Below, piece by piece: positions 53,783 to 63,559 of a stretch of DNA of 64,000 nucleotides (position 1 is its first letter; each line of letters begins with the position of its first letter). This stretch comes from Vicingaceae bacterium. Its GTDB lineage: Bacteria; Bacteroidota; Bacteroidia; Flavobacteriales_E; Vicingaceae. The notes beneath the pieces are model-generated. The model searched no databases. It was not told the origin of the DNA and saw nothing but the letters and a program-made list of their open reading frames with translations. The position numbers and the translations under genes were made by a program. Where the stretch lies: assembly GCA_018402765.1 (NCBI GenBank), contig JAGYIE010000003.1, forward strand, positions 496,001-560,000, written 5' to 3'.

Positions 53783-55612
53783 TTAACCTACCATTGTGTG
53801 ACCATCAGCATATTTATAATTTGTGCTGATAGACTCTTTAGTTAAAGCATAGGCTACTGTTAATAAACCTACTCTTCCTGCAAACATGGAAATAATAATT
53901 ATTAATTTACCTGATTCTGAAAGGATAGAGGTTAAACCTCTGGTTAAACCAACTGTACCGAACGCTGATACTTCTTCGAAGATAAGATCAATAAAAGTAT
54001 ACTGTCCTGATTCAATTAGTTGACTTTCAGTGTAAGCTAATCCAAAACAACCAACGATTAAGCCAATTATAAAAAATAAAAAAACGGAGTAAGCTCTCAA
54101 AACTAATGCAACTGGAATATTAAATGAAAATAATTCTGTTCGCTTTTTGTTTTTAATAGTACTAATCGTAGCCGCCCAGATAATTGCAAAAGTGGAGGTC
54201 TTTATTCCTCCTCCTGTTGAGCTAGAGGCACCTCCCACTATCATCAAGAAAATAAAGAAAACTACAGTTGGTATGGAAAGAGCTGATATATCTACCGTAT
54301 TCAATCCTCCGGATCGCGTCGTTACAGACTGGAATATAGAATGGTTTATTTTCTCTAAAAATCCTTTTTCATTTGCAAGAGAGTAATTGGTTTCAAAGAG
54401 ATAAAATATAATAGCTCCAATTAGCACTAACCATAGAGAAGTGAATAATGCAATTTTCGTGGAAAACTGAATCTGCTTCCATGGCATTTTTATTTTTTCT
54501 TTTAGTCGTTTAACACTAAATACATCAAATATGGCCATGAAACCGATAGCACCAAGAAAAAGTAATACGCATAAAATATTATGAACGAGGAAATTATTTT
54601 TTACTCCTTCTTCATATAGACCATTACTGAATAGTGAAAAACCTGCACTATTAAATGCTGATATAGAGTGAAATATAGAAGAAAATAATTTTTCATTTAT
54701 TGAATTGAATGGAATGTTGTCTGTCCAAGAAATGTATACAAGTATTGCGCCAACCACTTCAATAAAAACACTCCAAATAATAACTTTGGCAAGCATACCT
54801 TGAGCACTCATTAAATTACTTTTATTAAAGAAGTCTTCAATAACAGAATGTTGCTTTACACCTAAACCAAATTTTGAAAAGAGTGCGATAAAAGATCCAA
54901 AAGCAATTACGTTTAATCCCCCTAATTTAATAAGAAGCAATATAATAAATTGACCCTTAAAGGTAAAGAAGTTTGCTGTGTCTTGCACTGCAAGCCCTGT
55001 ACCTGTAGCTGCTGAAGTAGCTGTAAAAATTGCATCTATAATCTTAATATCCCCTGTTACAGTCATTTCAGGAAGCATTAGTAAAATAGAACCTATAGTG
55101 ATTATTACTAAAAAAATCCCCAAAAATACTGATGAAGGATTTAACTTAAGTTTTGGAAGTATGTTGCTGCCTTTTGCAATTTCGTACCACACAACAACTA
55201 AGAAGTATAATTGGATGAGAAGATTAGAATATTCTCCAACTTTTTCAAAACCAAGGTTACCAAAGAAAGAAGTCAGTAAAAGGTGGTCAAACAAGTTGTA
55301 GCTAATACCCTCTACGATAAGGAAAAGCATAACAAGTCCTTCTATCCAGGTTCTTTTGATAAATGTTAAGGGTTCATAATCATATATAAATTGCACAAAA
55401 TAGTTGGCAATGTAAATAACAAATGTTCCTTTAAAAATATTTAATAGAAATATCTTTGATGATTCTGTTTGGGGAAAACCGTAGTAGTAAACCAACGTGG
55501 CAATAGCAGTGATTGAAGCTATTAAAACAGCTGTTTTCATTACCTTATTCACCAAGTTTTTTGATGAATATAGACGAAGGTTAATTTTTTCTCTTATTTC
55601 TTGAATGCCCAT
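53783..55612 (-). CDS. TrkH-family potassium uptake protein
   Basis: This 609-residue channel-like transporter moves K+ (or Na+) across the inner membrane. Four selectivity-loop repeats are visible: SAATGTGLAVQD, SAFNSAGFSLFS, SVTTRSGGLNTVD and SAFGTVGLTRGLT, each with the central Gly. The N-terminal 150 residues with additional helices are longer than in E. coli TrkH, as seen in Bacteroidota. No TrkA/KtrA regulatory gene is in the window, so the gating partner is encoded elsewhere. It is probably transcribed alone. Confidence 0.9.
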   Translation of the reverse strand: MGIQEIREKINLRLYSSKNLVNKVMKTAVLIASITAIATLVYYYGFPQTESSKIFLLNIFKGTFVIYIANYFVQFIYDYEPLTFIKRTWIEGLVMLFLIVEGISYNLFDHLLLTSFFGNLGFEKVGEYSNLLIQLYFLVVVWYEIAKGSNILPKLKLNPSSVFLGIFLVIITIGSILLMLPEMTVTGDIKIIDAIFTATSAATGTGLAVQDTANFFTFKGQFIILLLIKLGGLNVIAFGSFIALFSKFGLGVKQHSVIEDFFNKSNLMSAQGMLAKVIIWSVFIEVVGAILVYISWTDNIPFNSINEKLFSSIFHSISAFNSAGFSLFSNGLYEEGVKNNFLVHNILCVLLFLGAIGFMAIFDVFSVKRLKEKIKMPWKQIQFSTKIALFTSLWLVLIGAIIFYLFETNYSLANEKGFLEKINHSIFQSVTTRSGGLNTVDISALSIPTVVFFIFLMIVGGASSSTGGGIKTSTFAIIWAATISTIKNKKRTELFSFNIPVALVLRAYSVFLFFIIGLIVGCFGLAYTESQLIESGQYTFIDLIFEEVSAFGTVGLTRGLTSILSESGKLIIIISMFAGRVGLLTVAYALTKESISTNYKYADGHTMVG

Positions 55613-55672
55613 TTTAGCAACCTACTTTATTTATCAAATTAAAGGTAGTCCAATTTATATGATTTGCTGTAG

Positions 55673-56668
55673 CTATTTAAATAACTCTATTGCTTCTTTA
55701 TACAATTGATCTTTTTGTATGGACACCACACCTACTTTTTCACAAACTAAACCTCCTGCAAGATTGGATAATTCGGCAATAACAGAAGGTGGCATGTCTA
55801 ATGCAAGGCATAAAGCGGCTACGCTAATCACTGTATCTCCTGCTCCTGATACATCAGTTATTGAACGATGGTGTGCTGCTATATGATGTTTTTCTGAACC
55901 TTTTTTAATGTATACACCTAATTCTGAAAGCGTAATAAGTGTTTGTTTGTTGTGCAATATGTTTTCAAGCTGATCAATTGCATGTTCAATCGCAACTTTA
56001 TCTTTTTTATTAAAATCAATTTTTAGTCCCTCTTTCAATTCTTTTAAGTTGGGCTTAAATAAAGTGACATTTTTAAAAGAAGAGAAGTTTCTTTTTTTAG
56101 GGTCTACCGCAGTAGGAATACCCTTTTGATTTGCAATATCTACTACCTGAGCAATAAGATTAGGGGTAATTGCCCCTTTATCGTAGTCTTCAAAAATAAT
56201 TACGTCAATTTTTTGAGTATTGATTATGGATTCAATACGACCAATATATTGAATTGTCTGTTTATCAGTAATTGCATCAGTTGATTCATGATCTATTCGA
56301 AGCAGTTGAAAGTTGTTTCCAATTATCCGTGTTTTTTCAGTGGTAATCCTATTTGTTAGTTCAATTATGCCATCAATGGGGAGTACATTTTTATGAAGCA
56401 ATTGGATAAAATCTTGCCCGCTTTGGTCATTTCCAACAGGAGCGCATAGAATTGGATGTGCTCCCAAAGCTTGAATATTAAGTGCTACATTGGCTGCACC
56501 ACCCAATCGTTTCTCCGATTTTTCTACTGCGACAATCGGTACAGGAGCTTCAGGTGAAATTCTGTCAACTTTCCCCCAATAATAGGCGTCTATCATTACA
56601 TCGCCTATTATTAAGACGTTTAGATTATTGAATTGTCTAAAAAGGTCAGCAAGGTTTACTTTTTCCAC
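55673..56668 (-). CDS. PfkB kinase, HldE/RfaE domain I-like
   Basis: This 331-residue carbohydrate kinase phosphorylates a heptose or related sugar at C1. Family motifs are RISPEAPVPIVAVEKSEKRLGG (trimmed: SPEAPVP then RLGGAANVALN, around residues 40-62) and the ATP and catalytic-base segment DVSGAGDTVISVAALCLA (around 268-285). It lacks the C-terminal nucleotidyltransferase domain of full HldE, so it matches HldA or RfaE1-only proteins. A GmhB-like phosphatase lies at 51227-51775. The aminotransferase gene stops at its start base (overlap of 1). Confidence 0.85.
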   Translation of the reverse strand: MEKVNLADLFRQFNNLNVLIIGDVMIDAYYWGKVDRISPEAPVPIVAVEKSEKRLGGAANVALNIQALGAHPILCAPVGNDQSGQDFIQLLHKNVLPIDGIIELTNRITTEKTRIIGNNFQLLRIDHESTDAITDKQTIQYIGRIESIINTQKIDVIIFEDYDKGAITPNLIAQVVDIANQKGIPTAVDPKKRNFSSFKNVTLFKPNLKELKEGLKIDFNKKDKVAIEHAIDQLENILHNKQTLITLSELGVYIKKGSEKHHIAAHHRSITDVSGAGDTVISVAALCLALDMPPSVIAELSNLAGGLVCEKVGVVSIQKDQLYKEAIELFK

Positions 56669-57864
56669 TAGGCACTAATTTTTGATAATGCTTCTTTAAT
56701 TCGTTTCATTGCCTCTTCTAGTACTTTTTCAGAAGCGGCATAAGAAATTCTAATACAATTAGGATTTCCAAACGCTTCTCCTGTAACTAATGCAACTTTG
56801 GCTTCATCAAGTAAAAATAAGCTTAAGTCGTTGGCATTTTTAATTTCTTTTCCATTAAAAAATTTTCCAAAAAAACTAGAAATATCGGGAAATACGTAAA
56901 AGGCGCCTTCAGGAATATTTGTTTTCATTCCGGGGATTTCGTTCAAAAGACCTAAAACAAGATCTCTCCTTTTTTGGAATGCCTTAATCATATCGGACAG
57001 AACAGCGGGGGATTCACTAACAGCAGCTTTAGCTGCTTTTTGAGCAATACTGCAAGTTCCTGAGGTTACTTGTCCTTGAATTTTTGTGCATGCATCAGCT
57101 ATCCACTTTGGTGCTCCAATATATCCAATTCTCCAACCTGTCATTGCAAAACCTTTAGAAACTCCATTGATGGTAATTACTTGGTTTTTGGTAGCATCAA
57201 ACTGCGCTAAACTCTCATGATGACCAACAAAATTGATGTGCTCATATATTTCATCACAAATTACATAGAAATTGGCATGCCTCTCCATTACCTTTGAAAT
57301 TGCGGCTAACTCATTTTTACTATATACTGAACCTGTTGGGTTACATGGCGTACTAAAAATCATGAGCTTAGTTCTAGTCGTAATAGCCTTTTCTATTTGG
57401 TCTGCAGTTACTTTGAAGTCATTGTCGATGCCTGCTTCTATTATTACCGGTATTCCTTCTGCCATTTTAATAATTTCAATATAGCTTACCCAATACGGAG
57501 CAGGCACAATTACTTCATCGCCTGGATTTACAAGGCTGAGCATTGCATTCGCAATAGACTGCTTGGCACCTGTAGAAACTACAATTTCATCAGGGGAATA
57601 AGCTAAATGGTTATCTCTCTTGAATTTTGTAGATATCGCTTCTCGCAAGTCTTGAAATCCATTTACAGGAGTATAATGTGAAAAATTATCCGCTATGGCT
57701 CTATTTGCAGCTACTTTTACAAAGTCAGGAGTATCAAAATCAGGCTCGCCCAGACTAAGACTAATAATGTCAACCCCTGCTTGTTGTAGTTCTCGACTTC
57801 TTCTAGCCATCGCTAAAGTTTGAGATTCTGACAGGTGATTTATTCGATCGGCAACTTGACTCAT
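56668..57864 (-). CDS. Pyridoxal-phosphate aminotransferase (aspartate aminotransferase type)
   Basis: This 398-residue fold-I aminotransferase resembles the type I beta/gamma aspartate aminotransferases. The PLP lysine is in NGVSKGFAMTGWRIGYIG (around residues 230-247). The cofactor aspartate and tyrosine are in VICDEIYEH (around 200), STGAKQSI lies around 92, and an arginine near the C-terminus is in NCIRISYA. It would transfer the amino group between aspartate and 2-oxoglutarate. It is transcribed ahead of the PfkB kinase gene with a one-base overlap. Confidence 0.92.
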   Translation of the reverse strand: MSQVADRINHLSESQTLAMARRSRELQQAGVDIISLSLGEPDFDTPDFVKVAANRAIADNFSHYTPVNGFQDLREAISTKFKRDNHLAYSPDEIVVSTGAKQSIANAMLSLVNPGDEVIVPAPYWVSYIEIIKMAEGIPVIIEAGIDNDFKVTADQIEKAITTRTKLMIFSTPCNPTGSVYSKNELAAISKVMERHANFYVICDEIYEHINFVGHHESLAQFDATKNQVITINGVSKGFAMTGWRIGYIGAPKWIADACTKIQGQVTSGTCSIAQKAAKAAVSESPAVLSDMIKAFQKRRDLVLGLLNEIPGMKTNIPEGAFYVFPDISSFFGKFFNGKEIKNANDLSLFLLDEAKVALVTGEAFGNPNCIRISYAASEKVLEEAMKRIKEALSKISA

Positions 57865-57896
57865 ATATTCGTATATTTTTTTCTTGACATGAAGTA

Positions 57897-57904
57897 CAAA
57901 TCTA
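57897..57904 (-). promoter_or_regulatory. -7 promoter box of the aminotransferase-kinase operon
   Basis: The minus strand reads TAGATTTG, matching TAnnTTTG, 33 bases before the aminotransferase ATG. Confidence 0.5.
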
Positions 57905-58008
57905 ATAAATTTGTTGGGCTTAAGAAGTTATTTATTTATTCGAATACTTTGAAGTAAAAAGCTCTAGAAATAATAATTTCATTTAAATTTATCCTTTAAA
58001 AATATACT

Positions 58009-58533
58009 ATGTTAGACAGTCTATTGCAATCGTTATTATTCATCTTACCCATCCTAATTGTTTTTGCAGGTCTTTACTTTATGATGAAGAAGTTAATAGA
58101 CTCTTTTCATAAAAAATGGCTTTTAGATTATAGAAATGAGAGTCAAAAAATAGTTACACCAATTAAATTTCAGGCATATGAACGCATTGTTCTATTTTTA
58201 GAACGAATATCATTAGATAATTTGGTGATGAGAATTTATAAGGGAGGTATGTCTCCAAAACAATTGCAATCAGAACTTTTGACTGTTATACGCACAGAAT
58301 ATGAGCACAACTTATCTCAGCAAGTTTACGTTAGCCCAAAAGCTTGGAGAATGGTGAGAACAGTCAAGGAAGAAACAATAAAAATTATTAATACTGCGGC
58401 ATCATCATTACCTGATTCTGCTTCAGGGCTAGAAATGAGTCAATTAATATTGCGGTTAATCGGTGATATGAAACAAACACCCTCTCGTTCAGCAATTGAC
58501 TATTTAAAGCAAGAAATAGATCAAAACCTATAA
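58009..58533 (+). CDS. DUF7935-type membrane-anchored protein
   Basis: This 174-residue protein has one N-terminal membrane helix (about residues 7-27) and a helical soluble part. Recognisable segments are TPIKFQAYERIVLFLERI (around 50-67) and a region EYEHNLSQQVYVSPKAWRMV (around 97-116). This matches a Bacteroidota-specific family of unknown function. It overlaps the VIT1-type transporter start by one base (TAATG), so the two genes are translationally coupled. Confidence 0.72.
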   Translation: MLDSLLQSLLFILPILIVFAGLYFMMKKLIDSFHKKWLLDYRNESQKIVTPIKFQAYERIVLFLERISLDNLVMRIYKGGMSPKQLQSELLTVIRTEYEHNLSQQVYVSPKAWRMVRTVKEETIKIINTAASSLPDSASGLEMSQLILRLIGDMKQTPSRSAIDYLKQEIDQNL

Positions 58534-59267
58534 TGAAAGCAGAACACAACGAGAATAGCATTCATACTGGCTCTAAATTTTGGAGTAAATGGAATGAGTA
58601 TATTGGCGAATTTGTCTACGGAGGTATAGATGGGAGTGTTACTACTTTCGCAGTGGTCGCAGGAGCAGCAGGAGCAAATTTAGATTCGTCGATTGTTATA
58701 ATTTTGGGTTTTGCTAATCTTATTGCCGATGGCTTTGCAATGTCAGTAGGTAGCTATTTATCTAATAAATCAGAATTAGAGCGCTATGAAAAGCATGAAC
58801 AAATTGAATATTGGGAAATAGACAATCTTCCTGAAAAGGAACGCGAAGAAATTCGAGAAATTTATGCAGGTAAAGGTTTTGAAGGGGAATTGCTCGAGCA
58901 AGTAGTTACTGTTATCACCGCAGATAGAAAACGATGGGTAGATGTAATGATGAAGGAAGAATTAGGAATGGTTAAAGAAGAAAAATCCCCTTTGGCTATG
59001 GGTGGAGTTACCTTCTTATCCTTTATATTGGTTGGGTTTATCCCATTGTTAGTTTACGTAGTAGATTATTTATTAGCAACTAAAGTAGAAAGTCCCTTTT
59101 TAATTTCGATAGTATTGACATCTGTTGCGTTCGCAGTTATTGGTTGGTTGAAGAGTGCAGTTAATCAAACTAAAGTAATTCAGAGTATTCTAGAAACGCT
59201 ATTTTTAGGAGCGGTGGCAGCAAGTTTATCCTATTTGGTAGGGGATATTTTAGCAAAAATGTTTTAA
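58533..59267 (+). CDS. VIT1/CCC1-type iron or manganese transporter
   Basis: This 244-residue protein of the vacuolar iron transporter family moves Fe2+ or Mn2+ by proton exchange. The first helix contains GGIDGSVTTFAVVAGAAGA (residues 30-48) and the second ends IADGFAMSVGSYLSNKSE, both family hallmarks. A central acidic and Met-rich cytoplasmic helical part follows (about 83-150), expected to bind metal. Three more membrane segments complete it. It is coupled to the DUF7935 gene, suggesting a functional link. Confidence 0.88.
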   Translation: MKAEHNENSIHTGSKFWSKWNEYIGEFVYGGIDGSVTTFAVVAGAAGANLDSSIVIILGFANLIADGFAMSVGSYLSNKSELERYEKHEQIEYWEIDNLPEKEREEIREIYAGKGFEGELLEQVVTVITADRKRWVDVMMKEELGMVKEEKSPLAMGGVTFLSFILVGFIPLLVYVVDYLLATKVESPFLISIVLTSVAFAVIGWLKSAVNQTKVIQSILETLFLGAVAASLSYLVGDILAKMF

Positions 59268-59646
59268 TAGGCTTTTTTAATTCTCGCTACATTCCCATTG
59301 ATCCTAATTATTTAAACGTATGTATTTAATCTTGATCTATCAAAATTCTGGTAACCACTTAATTAAACTAGATGGATTACGCTAAGGACGCATTAGTTGT
59401 AGTTTCTAAGAAACTATGAGGTTGGTAATTTTTGATAAGGGTAGGTTATGACTTAAAAATTAGTTAGTTTAATTAATTCTATAGGGTAGGTTGGTAAGGT
59501 GTATTTGAGTACCTAATATTAAAATGAAAAAGAATTGAATTTCATTTTATAGTTTTCAACAGCTGTTTAGTTAAAATTGTTTAAGCGATGAATATAATTT
59601 CAGAGCTATTATTTTGCTACTTTTGATTGTTTAAAACACATACGAG
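59268..59646. other. Intergenic stretch without a recognisable gene
   Basis: 379 AT-rich bases between the transporter gene and hpt. A TAnnTTTG box (TACTTTTG, 59618-59625) stands 22 bases before the hpt start. I see no coding relic. Confidence 0.5.
59618..59625 (+). promoter_or_regulatory. -7 promoter box of hpt-adk
   Basis: TACTTTTG matches TAnnTTTG. It lies 22 bases before the TTG start of hpt; a TTG -33 element is not evident. Confidence 0.5.
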
Positions 59647-60183
59647 TTGAGAGAAATTACGGTTTTAGATAAGACATTTAAACTTTTTAAAAGTGAAGAC
59701 GAAATCAGAGCTTCCATAAAAGTTATTGCAGAGACTATTAATACTGATTATCAAGGTAAAACCCCATTGTTCATTGGAGTTTTGAATGGATGTTTCTTGT
59801 TTGCAGCTGATTTAATCAGAGAAATCTCATTAGATTGTGAGATTAGCTTTGTTAAAGTAGCAAGTTATAAAGGGATGAAGTCAACTGGTGAAGTTAATCA
59901 GTTAATAGGTCTCGATAGAAGTCTTGAAGGAAGAGACATAATTATCTTAGAAGATATAGTTGATACAGGAAATACTATAGAAAATATAGTTGATTTATTA
60001 GAGAAAGCAGGTTGTAAATCCATTAGAATAGCTACTTTTCTCCTTAAACCAGAAGCCTATAAAAAGTCAATAAATATAGATTACGTTTCTATGGAAATAC
60101 CCAATAAATTTGTAGTTGGATATGGTTTAGATTACGACGGTTTCGGAAGAAACATAAAGGAATTATTTGTATTAAAAGATTAA
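59647..60183 (+). CDS. hpt: Hypoxanthine phosphoribosyltransferase
   Basis: This 178-residue purine salvage enzyme converts hypoxanthine or guanine with PRPP to the nucleotide. The PRPP-binding motif is IILEDIVDTGNTIEN (around residues 99-113), preceded by the FVKVASYKGM loop and followed by a purine-binding VVGYGLDYDG (around 157). The start is TTG at 59647; no ATG is available at a sensible place. adk follows after 11 bases, a pairing common in Bacteroidota. Confidence 0.93.
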   Translation: MREITVLDKTFKLFKSEDEIRASIKVIAETINTDYQGKTPLFIGVLNGCFLFAADLIREISLDCEISFVKVASYKGMKSTGEVNQLIGLDRSLEGRDIIILEDIVDTGNTIENIVDLLEKAGCKSIRIATFLLKPEAYKKSINIDYVSMEIPNKFVVGYGLDYDGFGRNIKELFVLKD

Positions 60184-60194
60184 AAAACGAATTC

Positions 60195-60764
60195 ATGTTG
60201 AATATTGTATTATTTGGACCTCCTGGAGCAGGAAAAGGAACTCAAGCGATAAAACTAAAAGAGGAATATAACTTAGTTCATTTGTCTACGGGAGATTTGT
60301 TAAGAGAGGAAATTAAACAAGAGACAAACTTAGGGTTGGAAGCTCAAGCTTACATGACTAAAGGAGAATTGGTTCCTGATGAAGTTGTTATTGGTATGAT
60401 AGCTAGTAAGCTAGAGCAAAATAAAACTGTTAATGGATTTATTTTTGATGGTTTTCCTAGAACTACAGAGCAAGCTGAAGCTTTAGATAATCTGCTTTCA
60501 TCCCATAATTCTTCAATTACAAAAATGCTTTCTTTAGAAGTTGATGATGAAGAGCTAGTAGCAAGAATCGTGCAAAGAGGTAAAGACTCTGGAAGAGAAG
60601 ATGATAAAAATGAATCAGTAATTTTTAATCGAATTATAACATACAATAAAAAAACATCTCCTTTAAAAGCATATTATGATCATCAAGCTAAGTATCATAT
60701 TGTAGATGGAATAGGATCTATGGATGAGGTTTTTGAGCGATTAAAAGATAAAATACAAAACTGA
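60195..60764 (+). CDS. adk: Adenylate kinase
   Basis: Adk interconverts ATP, ADP and AMP. The P-loop is GPPGAGKGTQA (residues 8-18), the AMP-binding region HLSTGDLLREE (around 29-39), and GFPRTTEQAEAL (around 86). The 189-residue length shows the short form with a small LID (around RGKDSGREDD) lacking zinc cysteines. A strong terminator follows 22 bases after the stop. Confidence 0.96.
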   Translation: MLNIVLFGPPGAGKGTQAIKLKEEYNLVHLSTGDLLREEIKQETNLGLEAQAYMTKGELVPDEVVIGMIASKLEQNKTVNGFIFDGFPRTTEQAEALDNLLSSHNSSITKMLSLEVDDEELVARIVQRGKDSGREDDKNESVIFNRIITYNKKTSPLKAYYDHQAKYHIVDGIGSMDEVFERLKDKIQN

Positions 60765-60786
60765 TTCTCAGTAAATAACACTATTT

Positions 60787-60823
60787 AGGACCTCTATTTC
60801 AATGAAATAGGGTCCTTTTTTTT
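60787..60823 (+). terminator. Intrinsic terminator of hpt-adk
   Basis: A long hairpin formed by AGGACCTCTATTTC and GAAATAGGGTCCT (one mismatch) with a short loop, followed by about ten T. It also borders the PP2C relic. Confidence 0.9.
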
Positions 60824-61080
60824 ATAAGCGGATTCCAATTACTAATGTATCATCAACTTGGTTTTCTAACCCTTCCAGTCGTTAATATTCTCTTCAAATA
60901 ACTTTCCTTGTTCTTTCATTAGTAGACTTTTCATTTTTTCACTTCGTAGAGTAATATTCTTAGTTAAAAAACTTCTGACCTCTATGCTCGCCAAACTGAT
61001 CTGCCTATCCATCGCTTAATAAATAGATATGATGTTCTTTTGAAAATGTATTTCTTAGGGATTTAAATTCTTTAATTTCA
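60822..61080 (-). pseudogene. Relic of a SpoIIE/PP2C-type protein phosphatase, C-terminal end
   Basis: On the minus strand broken frames give IKEFKSLRNTFSKEHHIYLLSDG, stop, ADQFGEHRGQKFF (next piece), then KSLLMKEQGKLFEENINDWKG and finally ENQVDDTLVIGIRL with a stop. This follows the end of Bacteroidota SpoIIE-type phosphatases, which read LYLFSDGYADQFGGxxGKKF, then an EQxxxLxxxFxxWKG helix and QVDDVLVIGIR. The Asp residues of SDG and DD are the metal ligands. The start and most of the domain are gone and at least two frame changes and one stop are present. Confidence 0.7.
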
Positions 61081-61203
61081 CTCAACTTGCAACATCAAAA
61101 TTCGCATTTGTCTTCAATTCTAAAATTTAATCAAACAATAAGGATAGAAAATAGACCAATCTTTAAATTTCATCCATTAAACTCTGGTTCTGTTCTAAAA
61201 GAT

Positions 61204-61211
61204 TAAATTTG
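61204..61211 (+). promoter_or_regulatory. -7 promoter box of the obgE operon
   Basis: TAAATTTG matches TAnnTTTG, 18 bases before the obgE ATG. No clear TTG element upstream. Confidence 0.55.
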
Positions 61212-61228
61212 CAGTTAAAATAATTTGT

Positions 61229-62230
61229 ATGTCCGAGAATAACTTTGTTGATTATGTAAAAATCGCTTTCAAATCTGGTAAAGGAGGAAGAGGGTCTACA
61301 CATTTTTACAGAGATCGTTTAACTGCTAAAGGAGGACCTGATGGTGGAAATGGCGGAAGAGGCGGACATATACTGCTAAGAGGGAACTCTCAGCTTTGGA
61401 CATTACTTCATTTAAAGTATCGAAAGCATATCTCTGCGGGTGCTGGAGAAGGTGGTGGCGCGAACAATAGAAGTGGAGGTGATGGGAATGACGAAGTTAT
61501 AGATGTCCCTATCGGAACAATAGCGAGAGATGCTGAAACTGGTGAAGTTGATTTTGAGATAACAGAAGAGGGCCAAATACATGTGTTGCTTCGCGGAGGT
61601 AAAGGAGGGCAAGGGAATACCAACTTTAAATCCTCAACTAATCAATCCCCGAGATACGCTCAGCCTGGAGAGGACGGAAATGAAGCTTGGAAAATTTTAG
61701 AGTTGAAAGTGCTTGCAGATGTTGGGTTAGTTGGTTTTCCTAACGCAGGAAAATCTACCTTACTATCAGTCATAACCGCTGCAAAACCAGAAATTGCTAA
61801 TTATCCCTTTACTACTTTAGTTCCAAATTTAGGGATTGTACCTTACAGAAATTATAAATCATTTATTGTTGCGGATATCCCCGGAATTATAGAAGGAGCT
61901 CATTCAGGTAAAGGTTTAGGGCTTAGGTTTTTGAGGCATATAGAGCGAAATAGTTTACTATTATTTATGGTGCCTGCGGACAGTAAAGATATCGCAGAGG
62001 AGTATACTATATTATTGAATGAGCTTAAGCAGTATAATCCTGAGCTATTGGATAAAAAGCGAATATTAGCCATATCAAAATCCGATATGTTAGATGAAGA
62101 GCTCAAAATGGAGATTGCTGCTAGTCTGCCTGACTTGACTTCTATATTTATTTCATCTGTTGCTCAATTAGGATTAACAGAGCTGAAAGACTTACTGTGG
62201 AAAAATTTAAACGAAACAGAGAATGCTTGA
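61229..62230 (+). CDS. obgE: GTPase Obg
   Basis: ObgE is an essential GTPase that acts in 50S ribosome assembly and stress control. The 333-residue protein has the glycine-rich Obg fold (1-158) with [13 protein letters not shown] and [17 protein letters not shown]. The G domain has Walker [10 protein letters not shown] (around 167), switch and G3 [10 protein letters not shown] (around 213), G4 as SKSD (around 284) and SSVAQ. It lacks a long C-terminal extension, as usual in this phylum. It overlaps the PAP2 gene by 8 bases. Confidence 0.96.
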   Translation: MSENNFVDYVKIAFKSGKGGRGSTHFYRDRLTAKGGPDGGNGGRGGHILLRGNSQLWTLLHLKYRKHISAGAGEGGGANNRSGGDGNDEVIDVPIGTIARDAETGEVDFEITEEGQIHVLLRGGKGGQGNTNFKSSTNQSPRYAQPGEDGNEAWKILELKVLADVGLVGFPNAGKSTLLSVITAAKPEIANYPFTTLVPNLGIVPYRNYKSFIVADIPGIIEGAHSGKGLGLRFLRHIERNSLLLFMVPADSKDIAEEYTILLNELKQYNPELLDKKRILAISKSDMLDEELKMEIAASLPDLTSIFISSVAQLGLTELKDLLWKNLNETENA

Positions 62231-62801
62231 TCAATTAATTTCTTTTGATAAAGACTTATTTCTTTCATTAAATGGATTAGGAGCACCTGAAATAGACGGT
62301 TTTATGGTTTTTTTATCTGGTAAGCTTGAGTGGATTCCTCTGTATCTAGTTCTTATTGGTTTATTGTTTAGAAAATATAGAACAAAAGGATTTTACGTAT
62401 TATTCTTCTTAGTTCTTTTGATTGTAGCTTCCGATCAGCTCTCTGTCCATTTATTTAAAAATGTTTTTGAACGGCTTAGACCTTGTCATGACCCCTCATT
62501 AGAAGGCTTGGTTCAGCTGGTCAATAATAAATGCGGTGGTAAGTTTGGTTTCGTTTCTTCTCATGCTACCAATACTTTTGCTCTTGCAACCTTTATGGGT
62601 CTGATTTTTAAAAATAAACTTTTATTTGTTGGTTTGATTTTTTGGGCAATACTTGTTTCTTACAGCCGAGTTTATTTAGGAGTACATTTCCCTTTGGACA
62701 TTCTGGGCGGATCTTTATTGGGCTTTTGTATTGCTTATTTTATTTTCTATTTAATGAGCTATTTTAATAAGAAGTTTAACCTAGAAATTCATTATGATTA
62801 A
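62223..62801 (+). CDS. PAP2-family phosphatase
   Basis: This 192-residue membrane phosphatase removes phosphate from lipids such as undecaprenyl pyrophosphate or phosphatidate. The three PAP2 motifs are visible: KNVFERLRP (around 78-86), SSHATN (around 112-117), and [16 protein letters not shown] (around 146-161). Six membrane segments are predicted. It overlaps both obgE and crcB, so the three genes form one coupled unit. The lipid substrate is not known. Confidence 0.88.
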   Translation: MLDQLISFDKDLFLSLNGLGAPEIDGFMVFLSGKLEWIPLYLVLIGLLFRKYRTKGFYVLFFLVLLIVASDQLSVHLFKNVFERLRPCHDPSLEGLVQLVNNKCGGKFGFVSSHATNTFALATFMGLIFKNKLLFVGLIFWAILVSYSRVYLGVHFPLDILGGSLLGFCIAYFIFYLMSYFNKKFNLEIHYD

Positions 62802-63156
62802 GTTAATAGCAGTATTTATTGGTGGAGGTTTTGGAAGTATTTTTCGATACGGAATATCGGTTTTATTTCAGGATTTTGGCTCTCGATTTCCTATTGCTAC
62901 TGTTATATCTAATCTAATAAGCTGTTTAATTTTGGCCTTACTTGTTTTTGTTTTTTCAGATAAGGTTATGAATTCTTCAATGCTTAAATTACTCCTATTG
63001 GTAGGTTTTTGCGGAGGATTTAGTACATTTTCTACTTTTAGCCTTGAAAGTTTTGAATTATTAAAAAATCAAGAATATGTGTATTTTTCCTTAAATCTCA
63101 TAATTAGTTTAGCATTAGGAATTGGCATTGTCGCAATGGTTGCTAGACAGGTATAA
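62794..63156 (+). CDS. crcB: Fluoride channel Fluc/CrcB
   Basis: CrcB exports fluoride through a dual-topology dimer. The 120-residue protein has four helices. Family motifs are [13 protein letters not shown] (residues 8-20), [10 protein letters not shown] and [16 protein letters not shown] (around 72-87) with the Phe box and the central Na+ site. It is the last gene of obgE-PAP2-crcB. I did not find a fluoride riboswitch upstream, in line with its location inside an operon. Confidence 0.92.
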   Translation: MIKLIAVFIGGGFGSIFRYGISVLFQDFGSRFPIATVISNLISCLILALLVFVFSDKVMNSSMLKLLLLVGFCGGFSTFSTFSLESFELLKNQEYVYFSLNLIISLALGIGIVAMVARQV

Positions 63157-63559
63157 ATAAAGTCACGCTAATTAAAGCGTAATGTTTTACCACTTATATC
63201 ATTTTTTTCTTCCGAAGTAAATGTTTAATTGTGAGCATTGATCTTTTACAGGTTTTTATTTGTGTAATATGCTGAGTTATTGACGACATTATTTGATTCT
63301 ATTCCATGCTTTTTTATAACTATTACTACACCTCCTGAACGTTCTTCAAAATTTAAGGAAAGAAATTGTTTTGCTAATTATCTTTGGAAGTAGATGTTGT
63401 AATGAACGGACTCTAATTTTTCAACTAGTTAACTTGCTAATTAAGCATTGGTATACATCGTAAGTTATCATGAGATGAGTTAGTTTAACTGCGCAGAAAA
63501 AAGAATTTGTTCAAGATTTAGTCATTCTGTACGTTCTGGTAAACTCTTGATGTGCTAAT
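63157..63559. other. Intergenic stretch without a recognisable gene
   Basis: About 400 AT-rich bases after crcB. A short ACGCT and AGCGT hairpin at about 63164-63180 could be a weak terminator. I see no coding relic until the IS3 sequence begins. Confidence 0.4.

Noticed and set aside
62794-63156. Fluoride riboswitch before crcB
   Set aside because: crcB overlaps the preceding PAP2 gene and there is no leader region.
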